The notes under the pieces: generated by a model
What the model was told of the DNA's origin: nothing
The model's input: only the letters and a program-made list of their open reading frames with translations
The model's database searches: none
Shown here: positions 7,136-13,735 of the stretch, in pieces
Numbering within the stretch: the first letter of the stretch is position 1
Layout: each line of letters begins with the position of its first letter
Translations under genes and position numbers: made by a program
Origin: Acidaminococcus fermentans DSM 20731
Lineage (GTDB): Bacteria; Bacillota; Negativicutes; Acidaminococcales; Acidaminococcaceae
Length of the DNA stretch: 64,000 nt
Reading direction: 5' to 3'
Assembly (NCBI RefSeq): GCF_000025305.1
Contig: NC_013740.1
Location: 930,001-994,000, forward strand

Positions 7136-8728
7136 ATGGCAAAAGAAAAGAAGTCTCTCATGAACCGTTTCATCCACATCATTGAAAAAGGCGGCAACAA
7201 ACTTCCCCATCCCTTTATCCTGTTCGGTATCCTCCTGGTGGCTGTCCTGATCCTGTCCTTTGTGTTCAGTCAGCTGGGAACCAGTATCACCTACTTCAGC
7301 GCTTCCAAAACAGCTGGCGCAGCCGGGAAGGAAGTGACCGTCAAGGTGGTCAATCTCCTGTCTGCGGACAATCTCCGGTATCTGATCACCAAATATCCGG
7401 ATATCTATGTGGGATATACGCCGCTGAAACTGACCCTGATTATGATGGCCACTACGGCCTTCATCGACAAAACCGGCTTTTTTGAGACCCTGATGAAAAA
7501 ATACCTGCTGAAGGCTCCCAAATCCCTGATTACGTTTGCGGTGGCTTTCATGGCCGTCAACGCCAATCTGATGAGTGATGCCGGGACCTATTTTTCCCTG
7601 GCCATCGGCGGGGTCATTTTCCATGCCATGGGACGGAATCCTCTCATCGGGGTGATCCTGGGGTACGCCGGCTGCAGCGGAGGCTTTACGGCCAACCTGT
7701 TCCTGGCAGGCACGGATGCTCTCCTGGCAGGGATTACGGAAAACATCGTGGAGCAGATGGGGCTGTCCATCCCCATCAATCCGGCCATCAACTATTTCTT
7801 CATGGCTTCGGCCACGGTATTCCTGGCCATTACCCTGACCTTGTTTACAGAGAAGGTTGTGTGTAAAATGGTAGGGGACGGAGAAGGGGTGGTGGACCGG
7901 TCCCTGCTGGAGCAGTACCAGCCCACCCCGGAACAGGAAAAAGGCCTGCGGTGGAGCGGGTACGGTTTTCTGTTTTTCCTGGTGGTGATGGCCCTTCTGA
8001 CGGTGCCCCAGACGGCCATCCTGCGGAACCAGGCAGGAGGCTTCCTGCCCAAATCTCCTCTGTTCCAGGGGATTACCATGATCATCGCCTTTTTGTTCGT
8101 CAGCACCGGGCTGCCCTATGCCTGGGCCACCGGACAGGTGAAGAAGGGCCGTGACCTGGCCAATATCCTCAATGCCGGTCTGAAAACCGCCATTCCGCTT
8201 ATGACCACCACCTTTATGGCCTGTGTATTCATCGATATGGTGAACAAATCCAACATTTTCAAAATTGTAGCCATTGCCGGGGCGGAAGTACTGAAGGGTG
8301 CCCATGTGGGGGTGCTGCCTCTGTGCCTCCTGGTGATTATCGTCACCACCCTGGTGAACCCGTTTATGACCAGCGGTTCTTCCAAATGGCTGCTGATCGC
8401 CCCCATGGTGGTACCCATGTTTGCCGTGCTCCATGTGCATCCGGCCTATGCCCAGCTGGCCTACCGGATTGGGGACTCCTGCACCAACATCTGTTCTCCT
8501 CTCCATTCAGCTCTGCCGGTGATCATCGGTCTCCTGGAAGAATACCAGGCCGAGGGACTGATCCCGCTCCGGCCGGGAGAAACGGAGCAGCCGGAAATCG
8601 GGATGGGAACCATTTTCTCCCTGACCATTCCCTATTCCATGGTGCTCCTGTCCACCATGACCGTCATGTTCATCATCTGGATGGTGCTGGGCCTGCCCAT
8701 CGGACCTGGGGTGACCATGTACATCTGA
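7136..8728 (+). CDS. AbgT family transporter
   Basis: A 530-residue inner-membrane protein with roughly a dozen hydrophobic segments, matching the AbgT (p-aminobenzoyl-glutamate transporter) family. Signatures: NKLPHPFILFG near residue 20, NANLMSDAG, GYAGCSGGFTAN, VNPFMTSGSSKWLLIAPMVVP (with the SGSSKW motif) and YRIGDSCTNICSPLHSALP. Family members import p-aminobenzoyl-glutamate or export sulfonamide-like compounds. ATG 7136 is preceded by GAGGTG. The next gene is an amidohydrolase 79 bases downstream with only a short tandem repeat between them, suggesting uptake and hydrolysis of an amide-linked substrate; the substrate itself is inference. Confidence 0.92.
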   Translation: MAKEKKSLMNRFIHIIEKGGNKLPHPFILFGILLVAVLILSFVFSQLGTSITYFSASKTAGAAGKEVTVKVVNLLSADNLRYLITKYPDIYVGYTPLKLTLIMMATTAFIDKTGFFETLMKKYLLKAPKSLITFAVAFMAVNANLMSDAGTYFSLAIGGVIFHAMGRNPLIGVILGYAGCSGGFTANLFLAGTDALLAGITENIVEQMGLSIPINPAINYFFMASATVFLAITLTLFTEKVVCKMVGDGEGVVDRSLLEQYQPTPEQEKGLRWSGYGFLFFLVVMALLTVPQTAILRNQAGGFLPKSPLFQGITMIIAFLFVSTGLPYAWATGQVKKGRDLANILNAGLKTAIPLMTTTFMACVFIDMVNKSNIFKIVAIAGAEVLKGAHVGVLPLCLLVIIVTTLVNPFMTSGSSKWLLIAPMVVPMFAVLHVHPAYAQLAYRIGDSCTNICSPLHSALPVIIGLLEEYQAEGLIPLRPGETEQPEIGMGTIFSLTIPYSMVLLSTMTVMFIIWMVLGLPIGPGVTMYI

Positions 8729-8755
8729 GTGAAGAGAGAAGCGGCCCCGCTGGGG

Positions 8756-8790
8756 CAACGATCAACGATGAACGACCAACGATCAACGAA
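8756..8790. repeat. Heptad repeat, five units (CAACGAN type)
   Basis: Five 7-bp units in register: CAACGAT, CAACGAT, GAACGAC, CAACGAT, CAACGAA. It sits between the AbgT stop codon and the ribosome binding site of the amidohydrolase. Confidence 0.9.
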
Positions 8791-8807
8791 CCAAAGGAGG
8801 CAATATC

Positions 8808-9902
8808 ATGCTGATCCGCAATGCCAATCTGCTGAACCCCGGTACGGAACGGGGCATCTATGACATCCTGATCCGGGAGGGGAAAATCGCCCGGATCGCT
8901 CCCCATATCGAAGCGGAAGAAGAAGTGGAACTGGATGTCCAGGAAATGTATGTGACGCCCGGGCTGGTGGATGCTCACACCCATCTGGGACTGAAAGCGG
9001 ATTCCCAGGGGGAATTCTATGCCGACCACAATGAAAAAAAGAGCATCCTGTCCCCGGAAATGCGGGCCATCGATGCCATCAATCCCCAGAACGTGAATTT
9101 TGAGGAAGCCCGGAAAGCCGGGATTACCACCTGCGCCAGCGGTCCGGGGTCCCTGAACGTGATCGGGGGGCAGTACGCCTGCATCAAAACCCTGGGCCAC
9201 ATCGTCGACGACATGGTCCTGGACCCCTATTTCGCCATGAAATGTGCCCTGGGGGAAAACCCCAAGAAAGGGTATGAGACCACCCGGATGGGGATCGCTG
9301 CCACCCTGCGGAACTTCCTGTTCCAGGCCAAAGCCTATGCGGAAGACCCCAACCACAAATTCGACATGAAACTGGAACCCATGGTGCCGGTGATCCGGGG
9401 CGAAAAAGCCCTGAAGATCCACTGCCATGAAGCCATCGATATTGTGACGGCGGTACGGATCTGTGATGAATTCCATCTGAAATTCACCCTGGACCATGTA
9501 ACCTGCGGGGCCGAGGTGCTGGATTTCCTCCAGAAACGGCCGGAAATCCCCCTGCTGCTGGGGCCCACCCTGGGGCACAGGGGCAAGGTGGAGCTCCATG
9601 GCAAAAGCTTCGAAAACGTGGTGAAGCTGGCGGAAGGCCGGGATGTGTGCCTGATCACGGATGCGCCGGTGATCCCTCTGGAATATCTGCCGGTATGCGC
9701 CGGTCTGGCCATTGCCAAAGGGATGCCCTATGAACGGGCCCTGGAAGCGGTGACCATTAACCCGGCCCGGGTCATGGGGGTGGAAGACCGGGTAGGGAAC
9801 CTGGCTCCCGGCAAAGACGCCGACCTGGTGATCTGGAAGGACAAACCCTTCGTGGTGATCCAGGATCCGGTGGCGGTGTTCATCGAGGGGAAGAGGGTGT
9901 AA
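8808..9902 (+). CDS. Amidohydrolase (dihydroorotase/imidazolonepropionase-like)
   Basis: A 364-residue metal-dependent hydrolase of the amidohydrolase superfamily. The N-terminal beta domain leads to the metal motif PGLVDAHTHLG (about residues 50-60); further metal-site candidates are IHCHEAID, FTLDHVTCG and LITDAPV, which supplies the catalytic aspartate. The C-terminus has the usual GNLAPGKDADLVIW. Composition fits a cytoplasmic enzyme without a signal peptide. ATG 8808 follows AAAGGAGG. Placed directly after the AbgT transporter, it may cleave the imported amide in place of the M20 peptidases AbgA/AbgB of E. coli. Specificity is unknown. Confidence 0.88.
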   Translation: MLIRNANLLNPGTERGIYDILIREGKIARIAPHIEAEEEVELDVQEMYVTPGLVDAHTHLGLKADSQGEFYADHNEKKSILSPEMRAIDAINPQNVNFEEARKAGITTCASGPGSLNVIGGQYACIKTLGHIVDDMVLDPYFAMKCALGENPKKGYETTRMGIAATLRNFLFQAKAYAEDPNHKFDMKLEPMVPVIRGEKALKIHCHEAIDIVTAVRICDEFHLKFTLDHVTCGAEVLDFLQKRPEIPLLLGPTLGHRGKVELHGKSFENVVKLAEGRDVCLITDAPVIPLEYLPVCAGLAIAKGMPYERALEAVTINPARVMGVEDRVGNLAPGKDADLVIWKDKPFVVIQDPVAVFIEGKRV

Positions 9903-9906
9903 AAAA

Positions 9907-9950
9907 GGGGGGTGTGAAAAAATGAAGAATCATTTTTTCACACCCCTTTC
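9907..9950. terminator. Bidirectional terminator between convergent genes
   Basis: A long perfect stem, GGGGTGTGAAAAAATGA paired with TCATTTTTTCACACCCC, is followed by T-rich sequence on both strands. It separates the amidohydrolase from the convergent flavin oxidoreductase. Confidence 0.85.
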
Positions 9951-9952
9951 TG

Positions 9953-10963
9953 TCATTCTCCCAATATCTTCCGGAACACCTGATGGTCTTTCAGGGCAGC
10001 CCGGCCCAGACCGATCAGGTCGGCCTGGCCGGTGGCCAGGAACTGTTCCGCCTGTTCTCCGGTGGTAATGCCTCCCGTAAGGAGCACCGGGATCCGGGCC
10101 GTTTCTTTGGCTGCCCGGGACAGTTCCGCAAAATACCCGGCTTCCGGATGGCCGGGACGGAAAAAGATGCACAGGCCCCCGGAGAGGCTGATGCCGTCCA
10201 GGCCGGCCTGCTGGAGATATTCCACCGCCTGGGGCAGTTCCTCCGGGCGGGAGCCTCCTTCCATATAGTCTCCGCCGCCCAGCCGGAGGGTCACCACAAA
10301 GTCCCGGGGCAGGGAGGAACGGACGGCCTGGATTACTTCCACCAGGAACCGGGTGCGACCTTCCAGGGTGCTGCCGGTATAGGCGTCCGTACGGCGGTTG
10401 GTGAGCGGAGAGTAGAACTGATTCAGCAGATAGCCGTGGGCAGCGTGGATTTCCACTCCGTCGTAGCCGGCCTCCCGGGCCTGGAGGGCCGCTGCGGCAA
10501 AAGCGTCCCGCACCCGGCGGATGTCTTCTTCCGTCATGGGACGGGGCTGTTCCGGCTGGCCGTAGGCGGAAGCCGTCCGGGCCGGATTCAGGACGGCGCT
10601 GGGGCCTATGGGTTCCAGCCCGGTCATGGCCTGGTGGGCAGCACTGCCGGCGTGGCTCAGCTGGGCCAGGATGGGGACCCGGTGTTCATGGACAGCAGAT
10701 GTAAGCTGCTTCAGCCCTGCCAGATCCGCCGTTTCGTCAAAAGCGATCTGGTGGACGCTGGCCCGGCCTTCCGGGGAGACGAAACAGTGTTCCTGGATGA
10801 TCAGGGCCGGCCCGCTCTTGGCCATATCCCCATAGTAATCCACAAGAGCCTGGGTCACCTGGCCCTTATCGGATTTTTCCGTAGCCATGGGAGGCAGTAC
10901 CAGACGGTTTTTCAGCGTCAGGGAACCCAGCTGGATGGGTTGGTGGAGCAAGGGATGATGCAT
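9953..10963 (-). CDS. NADH:flavin oxidoreductase, old yellow enzyme family
   Basis: A 336-residue FMN-dependent TIM-barrel oxidoreductase without the C-terminal pyridine-nucleotide domain of the 2,4-dienoyl-CoA reductase type. Motifs: LKNRLVLPPMAT near the start, AQLSHAGS, GYDGVEIHAAHGYLLNQFYS with the substrate-binding His pair, the strand NRRTDAYTGS (a variant of the usual YGGS), and LLTGGITT-EQAE. It would reduce activated double bonds with NAD(P)H. The start has AGGAGG upstream. It faces the 26-codon gene in divergent orientation across a region with two strong promoters and a palindrome. The natural substrate is unknown. Confidence 0.93.
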   Translation of the reverse strand: MHHPLLHQPIQLGSLTLKNRLVLPPMATEKSDKGQVTQALVDYYGDMAKSGPALIIQEHCFVSPEGRASVHQIAFDETADLAGLKQLTSAVHEHRVPILAQLSHAGSAAHQAMTGLEPIGPSAVLNPARTASAYGQPEQPRPMTEEDIRRVRDAFAAAALQAREAGYDGVEIHAAHGYLLNQFYSPLTNRRTDAYTGSTLEGRTRFLVEVIQAVRSSLPRDFVVTLRLGGGDYMEGGSRPEELPQAVEYLQQAGLDGISLSGGLCIFFRPGHPEAGYFAELSRAAKETARIPVLLTGGITTGEQAEQFLATGQADLIGLGRAALKDHQVFRKILGE

Positions 10964-10980
10964 AACGGAATTCCTCCTGT

Positions 10981-10999
10981 AATTGTTTTAGATACAATT
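10981..10999. promoter_or_regulatory. Candidate operator upstream of the flavin oxidoreductase
   Basis: An inverted repeat AATTGT, nine-base loop region, ACAATT (AATTGTTTTAGATACAATT) lies between the -10 and the start codon of the oxidoreductase gene. AT-rich dyads like this often bind MarR- or HxlR-type redox regulators; the binder is unknown. Confidence 0.4.
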
Positions 11000-11000
11000 C

Positions 11001-11029
11001 ATTATACAGGGGAGCCGGGAGAAAAGCAA
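11001..11029 (-). promoter_or_regulatory. Promoter of the flavin oxidoreductase
   Basis: On the minus strand TTGCTT (11029-11024), a 17-base spacer and TATAAT (11006-11001). Confidence 0.7.
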
Positions 11030-11053
11030 GAAGAGCCAGGACATCCTGTAAGA

Positions 11054-11082
11054 TTGCTTTCCCCCAGTTAGCTTGCTATAAT
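11054..11082 (+). promoter_or_regulatory. Promoter of the 26-codon gene
   Basis: TTGCTT (11054-11059), 17 bases, TATAAT (11077-11082). It uses the same -35 hexamer as the divergent oxidoreductase promoter, 25 bases away. Confidence 0.75.
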
Positions 11083-11126
11083 AAAGGTAAACAGGCAGGG
11101 ATGGACCTGCAAGGGGGTAGAGAACC

Positions 11127-11207
11127 ATGAAACAGCATAAATTCTGGGACTGGGCAACGGTCTTTGCCTTTGCCATGACCATGATTACCGGGATGAAACG
11201 GAAATGA
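11127..11207 (+). CDS. Small hydrophobic protein, 26 residues, unknown function
   Basis: A 26-codon reading frame with its own transcription unit: a near-consensus promoter at 11054-11082, a GGGGG-containing ribosome binding site about 10 bases before ATG, and a hairpin with a T run starting 6 bases after the stop. The peptide starts MKQHKFWDW, runs through one hydrophobic segment (about residues 7-22, WDWATVFAFAMTMITG) and ends in MKRK, so it should be a single-span membrane peptide with basic ends. I do not recognise it. It could be a regulatory membrane peptide, a type I toxin-like peptide, or a leader peptide for the downstream dipeptidase. Confidence 0.6.
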   Translation: MKQHKFWDWATVFAFAMTMITGMKRK

Positions 11208-11212
11208 AAAAG

Positions 11213-11243
11213 GGGCTGCTGCGGTGGCGGCAGCCCTTCTTTT
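11213..11243 (+). terminator. Intrinsic terminator after the 26-codon gene
   Basis: GGGCTGCTGC, loop GGTG, GCGGCAGCCC, then TTCTTTT. It lies immediately upstream of the dipeptidase ribosome binding site, so it could also act as an attenuator. Confidence 0.8.
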
Positions 11244-11265
11244 GTACAGGAAAGGAGCCGAAACA

Positions 11266-12732
11266 ATGCCTTGCACTACATTACTGGTGGGAAAAAATGC
11301 TTCTTATGACGGATCGACCATGATGGCCCGGAACGAAGATTCTCCTTCGGGACAGTTTACTTCCAAGAAATTCATTGTGGTCCGGCCGGAAGACCAGCCC
11401 CGGCATTACAAAAGTGTGATTTCAAAGGTGGAAATCGATCTGCCGGACAACCCTCTCCGGTATACGGCCATGCCCAATGCCCAGGCTACGGAAGGAATCT
11501 GGGGCGAAGCGGGGATCAATGCCGCCAACGTGGCCATGACGGAAACGGAGACCATTACGTCCAATCCCCGGGTGCTGGGGGCGGATCCCCTGGTGCCGGG
11601 GGGCATCGGGGAAGAAGATCTGCTGACCCTGGTGCTGCCCTATATCCGGTCTGCCCGGGAAGGGGTGCTGCGGCTGGGGAACCTGCTGGAACAGTACGGC
11701 ACCTACGAGATGAACGGCATCGGATTTCAGGATGTCAATGAAATCTGGTGGCTGGAAAGCATCGGCGGCCATCACTGGATCGCCAAACGGGTGCCCGATG
11801 ACGAGGCGGTGGTGATGCCCAACCAGCAGGGCATCGATTTCCTGGATCTGGCGGATGCCCTGGGTCCAGGGAAGGACAACCTGTGTTCCCGGGATCTGGC
11901 GGAATTTATTGAGAAAAACCATCTGGACCTGACCCTGGCGGAAGACCGGGAAGGACCGGTGGCGGAAGATACGGCCTTTGACTGCCGGTCTGCCTTTGGC
12001 AGCCATGACGATGCGGACCACACCTACAATACCCCCCGGGCCTGGTACATGCTCCGGTGCCTGATTCCCTTCAGTGTGGAATGGGATGGACCGGAGGCGC
12101 CGTTCCAGCCGGAAGATGATGATCTGCCCTGGTCCGTGGAGCCGGACCGGAAGGTGACGGTGGAAGATGTGAAGTACATCCTCAGCAGCCATTACCAGGG
12201 GACTCCCTATGATCCCTATGGTCACAAAGGGGACGGCAGCCTCCGGGGAAAATACCGGCCCATCGGCATCAACCGGACCAATTTCCTGGCGCTGACCCAG
12301 CTGCGGCCGGATCTGCCGGAAGACCGGCGGGCCGTGGAATGGATCGCTGAAGGGTGCAATGTGTTCAACGCCTTCGTACCTTTCTATACCAATGTGGAGA
12401 AAACCCCGGAGTATCTGGCGGTGACGGACGCAGAACCGGATTCCAACCAGTTCTACTGGGCCAACCGGCTGATCGGCACCCTGGCCGATGCCCATTTCGG
12501 AGCCTGCGCCAACCTGATCGAACGGTACCAGAACAAGGTGGGGGCCCGGGCCCACGCCCTGCTGAAAGAAGGAGACCGGGGCGGTGCCGGGGAGAAGGTG
12601 AACCGGTATCTGGAGGAACGGAACGAAAAAATGGCCGCCATGGCCCAGGAAGAAACCCGGAAGCTGCTGGGGCAGGTGCTCTACGCCGCCAGCAATGGGA
12701 TGAAGAACGGATTTGCCCGGTCGGATGCGTGA
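11266..12732 (+). CDS. C69 family dipeptidase
   Basis: A 488-residue Ntn-hydrolase dipeptidase of MEROPS family C69 (PepD/PepDA), which hydrolyses dipeptides in the cytoplasm. The start at 11266 is set by AAAGGAG upstream and by the family pattern: M-P-CTTLLVGKNASYDGS, where the cysteine at position 3 would become the N-terminal nucleophile after processing. ARNEDS follows. Further family stretches are YTAMPNAQATEGIWGEAG-N and NEIWWLESIGGHHW. Length is normal. It follows the terminator of the small gene with no separate promoter evident, so it may depend on read-through. Confidence 0.92.
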   Translation: MPCTTLLVGKNASYDGSTMMARNEDSPSGQFTSKKFIVVRPEDQPRHYKSVISKVEIDLPDNPLRYTAMPNAQATEGIWGEAGINAANVAMTETETITSNPRVLGADPLVPGGIGEEDLLTLVLPYIRSAREGVLRLGNLLEQYGTYEMNGIGFQDVNEIWWLESIGGHHWIAKRVPDDEAVVMPNQQGIDFLDLADALGPGKDNLCSRDLAEFIEKNHLDLTLAEDREGPVAEDTAFDCRSAFGSHDDADHTYNTPRAWYMLRCLIPFSVEWDGPEAPFQPEDDDLPWSVEPDRKVTVEDVKYILSSHYQGTPYDPYGHKGDGSLRGKYRPIGINRTNFLALTQLRPDLPEDRRAVEWIAEGCNVFNAFVPFYTNVEKTPEYLAVTDAEPDSNQFYWANRLIGTLADAHFGACANLIERYQNKVGARAHALLKEGDRGGAGEKVNRYLEERNEKMAAMAQEETRKLLGQVLYAASNGMKNGFARSDA

Positions 12733-12760
12733 GGGGTCCTGCTGCAGCGAAGCAGGACCG

Positions 12761-12788
12761 GTCAACGGTCAGCTGTCAGCTGTCAACG
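12761..12788. repeat. Heptad repeat, four units (GTCANNN type), with linked hairpin
   Basis: Units GTCAACG, GTCAGCT, GTCAGCT, GTCAACG, followed by the linker GCCGAAGGATC and a palindrome AATTTGC-AG-GCAAATT (about 12800-12816). A GGTCCTGCT hairpin precedes it and may terminate the dipeptidase transcript. Confidence 0.9.
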
Positions 12789-12823
12789 GCCGAAGGATCA
12801 ATTTGCAGGCAAATTTCATGAAG

Positions 12824-12912
12824 GTACAAACCGGAACCGTATGGGCTCCACTTGAATCGACATGATAAAAAAGAAAAAAACAGTGTACAAATCGGAACCG
12901 CAGGGGCTCCAC
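12824..12912. repeat. 28-bp direct repeat pair upstream of arsR
   Basis: GTACAAA-Y-CGGAACCG-Y-A-K-GGGCTCCAC occurs at 12824-12851 and 12885-12912, 25 of 28 bases identical, start to start 61 bp. The second copy continues into a hairpin GGCTCC-GGAGCC, just upstream of an extended -10 (TGTTATAAT, 12933-12941). Confidence 0.85.
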
Positions 12913-12932
12913 GCCGGGGAGCCCGCTTGTTG

Positions 12933-12941
12933 TGTTATAAT
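12933..12941 (+). promoter_or_regulatory. Extended -10 promoter of arsR
   Basis: TGTTATAAT, an extended -10, 30 bases before the ArsR start codon. No good -35 is visible. Confidence 0.5.
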
Positions 12942-12971
12942 AATCCTAACAAGTCTATTGGAGGGATCCTT

Positions 12972-13349
12972 ATGTCAGCAGACCAACTGCCCCACAATCA
13001 TGGAGAAAACATCAACTATATCCTGAAAGATCTGCCGGAGAATGCCAATTTTTCTGCGGTTTCCGGGCTTTTCAGCAGCCTGGCGGATGCCAACCGGATC
13101 AAGCTGTTCTGGTATCTGTGCCATATGGAAGAATGTGTCATCAACCTGTCGGCCCTGATGCACATGAGCAGCCCGGCCCTGTCCCATCACCTGAAGATCC
13201 TCCGGGAAAACGGCCTGATCACCAGCCGCCGGGCCGGAAAAGAAATGTACTACAAAGCCACCAATACGGAAGAAGTCCGGCTGCTCCACCATATGATCGA
13301 ACTCCTCATCGACATCACCTGCCCGGAGCATGAGGGAGAAAGACAGTGA
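12972..13349 (+). CDS. ArsR/SmtB family transcriptional regulator
   Basis: A 125-residue winged-helix repressor. The recognition region reads LADANRIKLFWYLCHMEECVINLSALMHMSSPALSHHLKILRENGLI, where EECVINLS corresponds to the alpha-3 metal site (ELCVCDL in arsenic sensors) but retains one cysteine only. A YKA-like wing and a C-terminal ITCPEHE follow; the C-terminal cysteine, His and Glu could add ligands. The start at 12972 has GGAGGG upstream; a longer in-frame start would overlap the repeated leader. It has no adjacent transport or resistance gene, so its targets are not evident. The inducer, metal or not, cannot be assigned. Confidence 0.9.
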   Translation: MSADQLPHNHGENINYILKDLPENANFSAVSGLFSSLADANRIKLFWYLCHMEECVINLSALMHMSSPALSHHLKILRENGLITSRRAGKEMYYKATNTEEVRLLHHMIELLIDITCPEHEGERQ

Positions 13350-13379
13350 AGGGGGCAGACCACTTAACCACTTCCAATG

Positions 13380-13411
13380 CCCTTGTCCCCATGGGACAGG
13401 GGCGTTTTTTT
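13380..13411 (+). terminator. Intrinsic terminator after arsR
   Basis: GCCCTTGTCCC, ATGG-type loop, GGGACAGGGGC, then TTTTTTT. It ends directly at the ptsH -10 region. Confidence 0.85.
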
Positions 13412-13412
13412 A

Positions 13413-13421
13413 TGGTATAAT
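13413..13421 (+). promoter_or_regulatory. Extended -10 promoter of ptsHI
   Basis: TGGTATAAT immediately after the arsR terminator T run. The ATGGTATAAT form recurs at several promoters in this window. Confidence 0.6.
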
Positions 13422-13465
13422 GGACTATAAGCAACAATTTCTCTACATTCAAGGAGGTCATTCTC

Positions 13466-13723
13466 ATGATTCAATTTACGTATACCATCCAGGATCCCCA
13501 GGGCATCCATGCCCGTCCCGCCGGCATGCTGGTGAAGGAAGCCGCCAAATTCCAGTCCAAATGCAGTGTGGCCGGCAATGGCAAGACCGGCGACCTGAAA
13601 CGGATTTTCTCCCTGATGGGCATGGGCATCAAGGCTGGCATGGAACTGACGGTTTCCGTGGAAGGCCCGGATGAAAAAGAAGCGGCTGCCGCCCTGGAAG
13701 CATTTCTGAAAGCCAATCTGTAA
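13466..13723 (+). CDS. ptsH: HPr family phosphocarrier protein
   Basis: An 85-residue phosphocarrier that takes phosphate from enzyme I on His15 (GIHARPAG, residues 13-20) and passes it to sugar-specific EIIA components. The region that normally carries the regulatory Ser46 reads GDLKRIFSLMGMGI, placing arginine at position 46, so HPr kinase control at Ser46 looks lost. Strong AAGGAGG site upstream. It forms an operon with ptsI 12 bases downstream. Sugar-specific EII genes are absent from the window. The Ser46 change is read directly from the sequence; its consequence is inference. Confidence 0.95.
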   Translation: MIQFTYTIQDPQGIHARPAGMLVKEAAKFQSKCSVAGNGKTGDLKRIFSLMGMGIKAGMELTVSVEGPDEKEAAAALEAFLKANL

Positions 13724-13735
13724 GGAGGATTGTCC

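Noticed and set aside
12852-12971. N-terminal extension of the ArsR gene
   Set aside because: It translates the repeated leader and the extended -10; GGAGGG precedes the shorter start.
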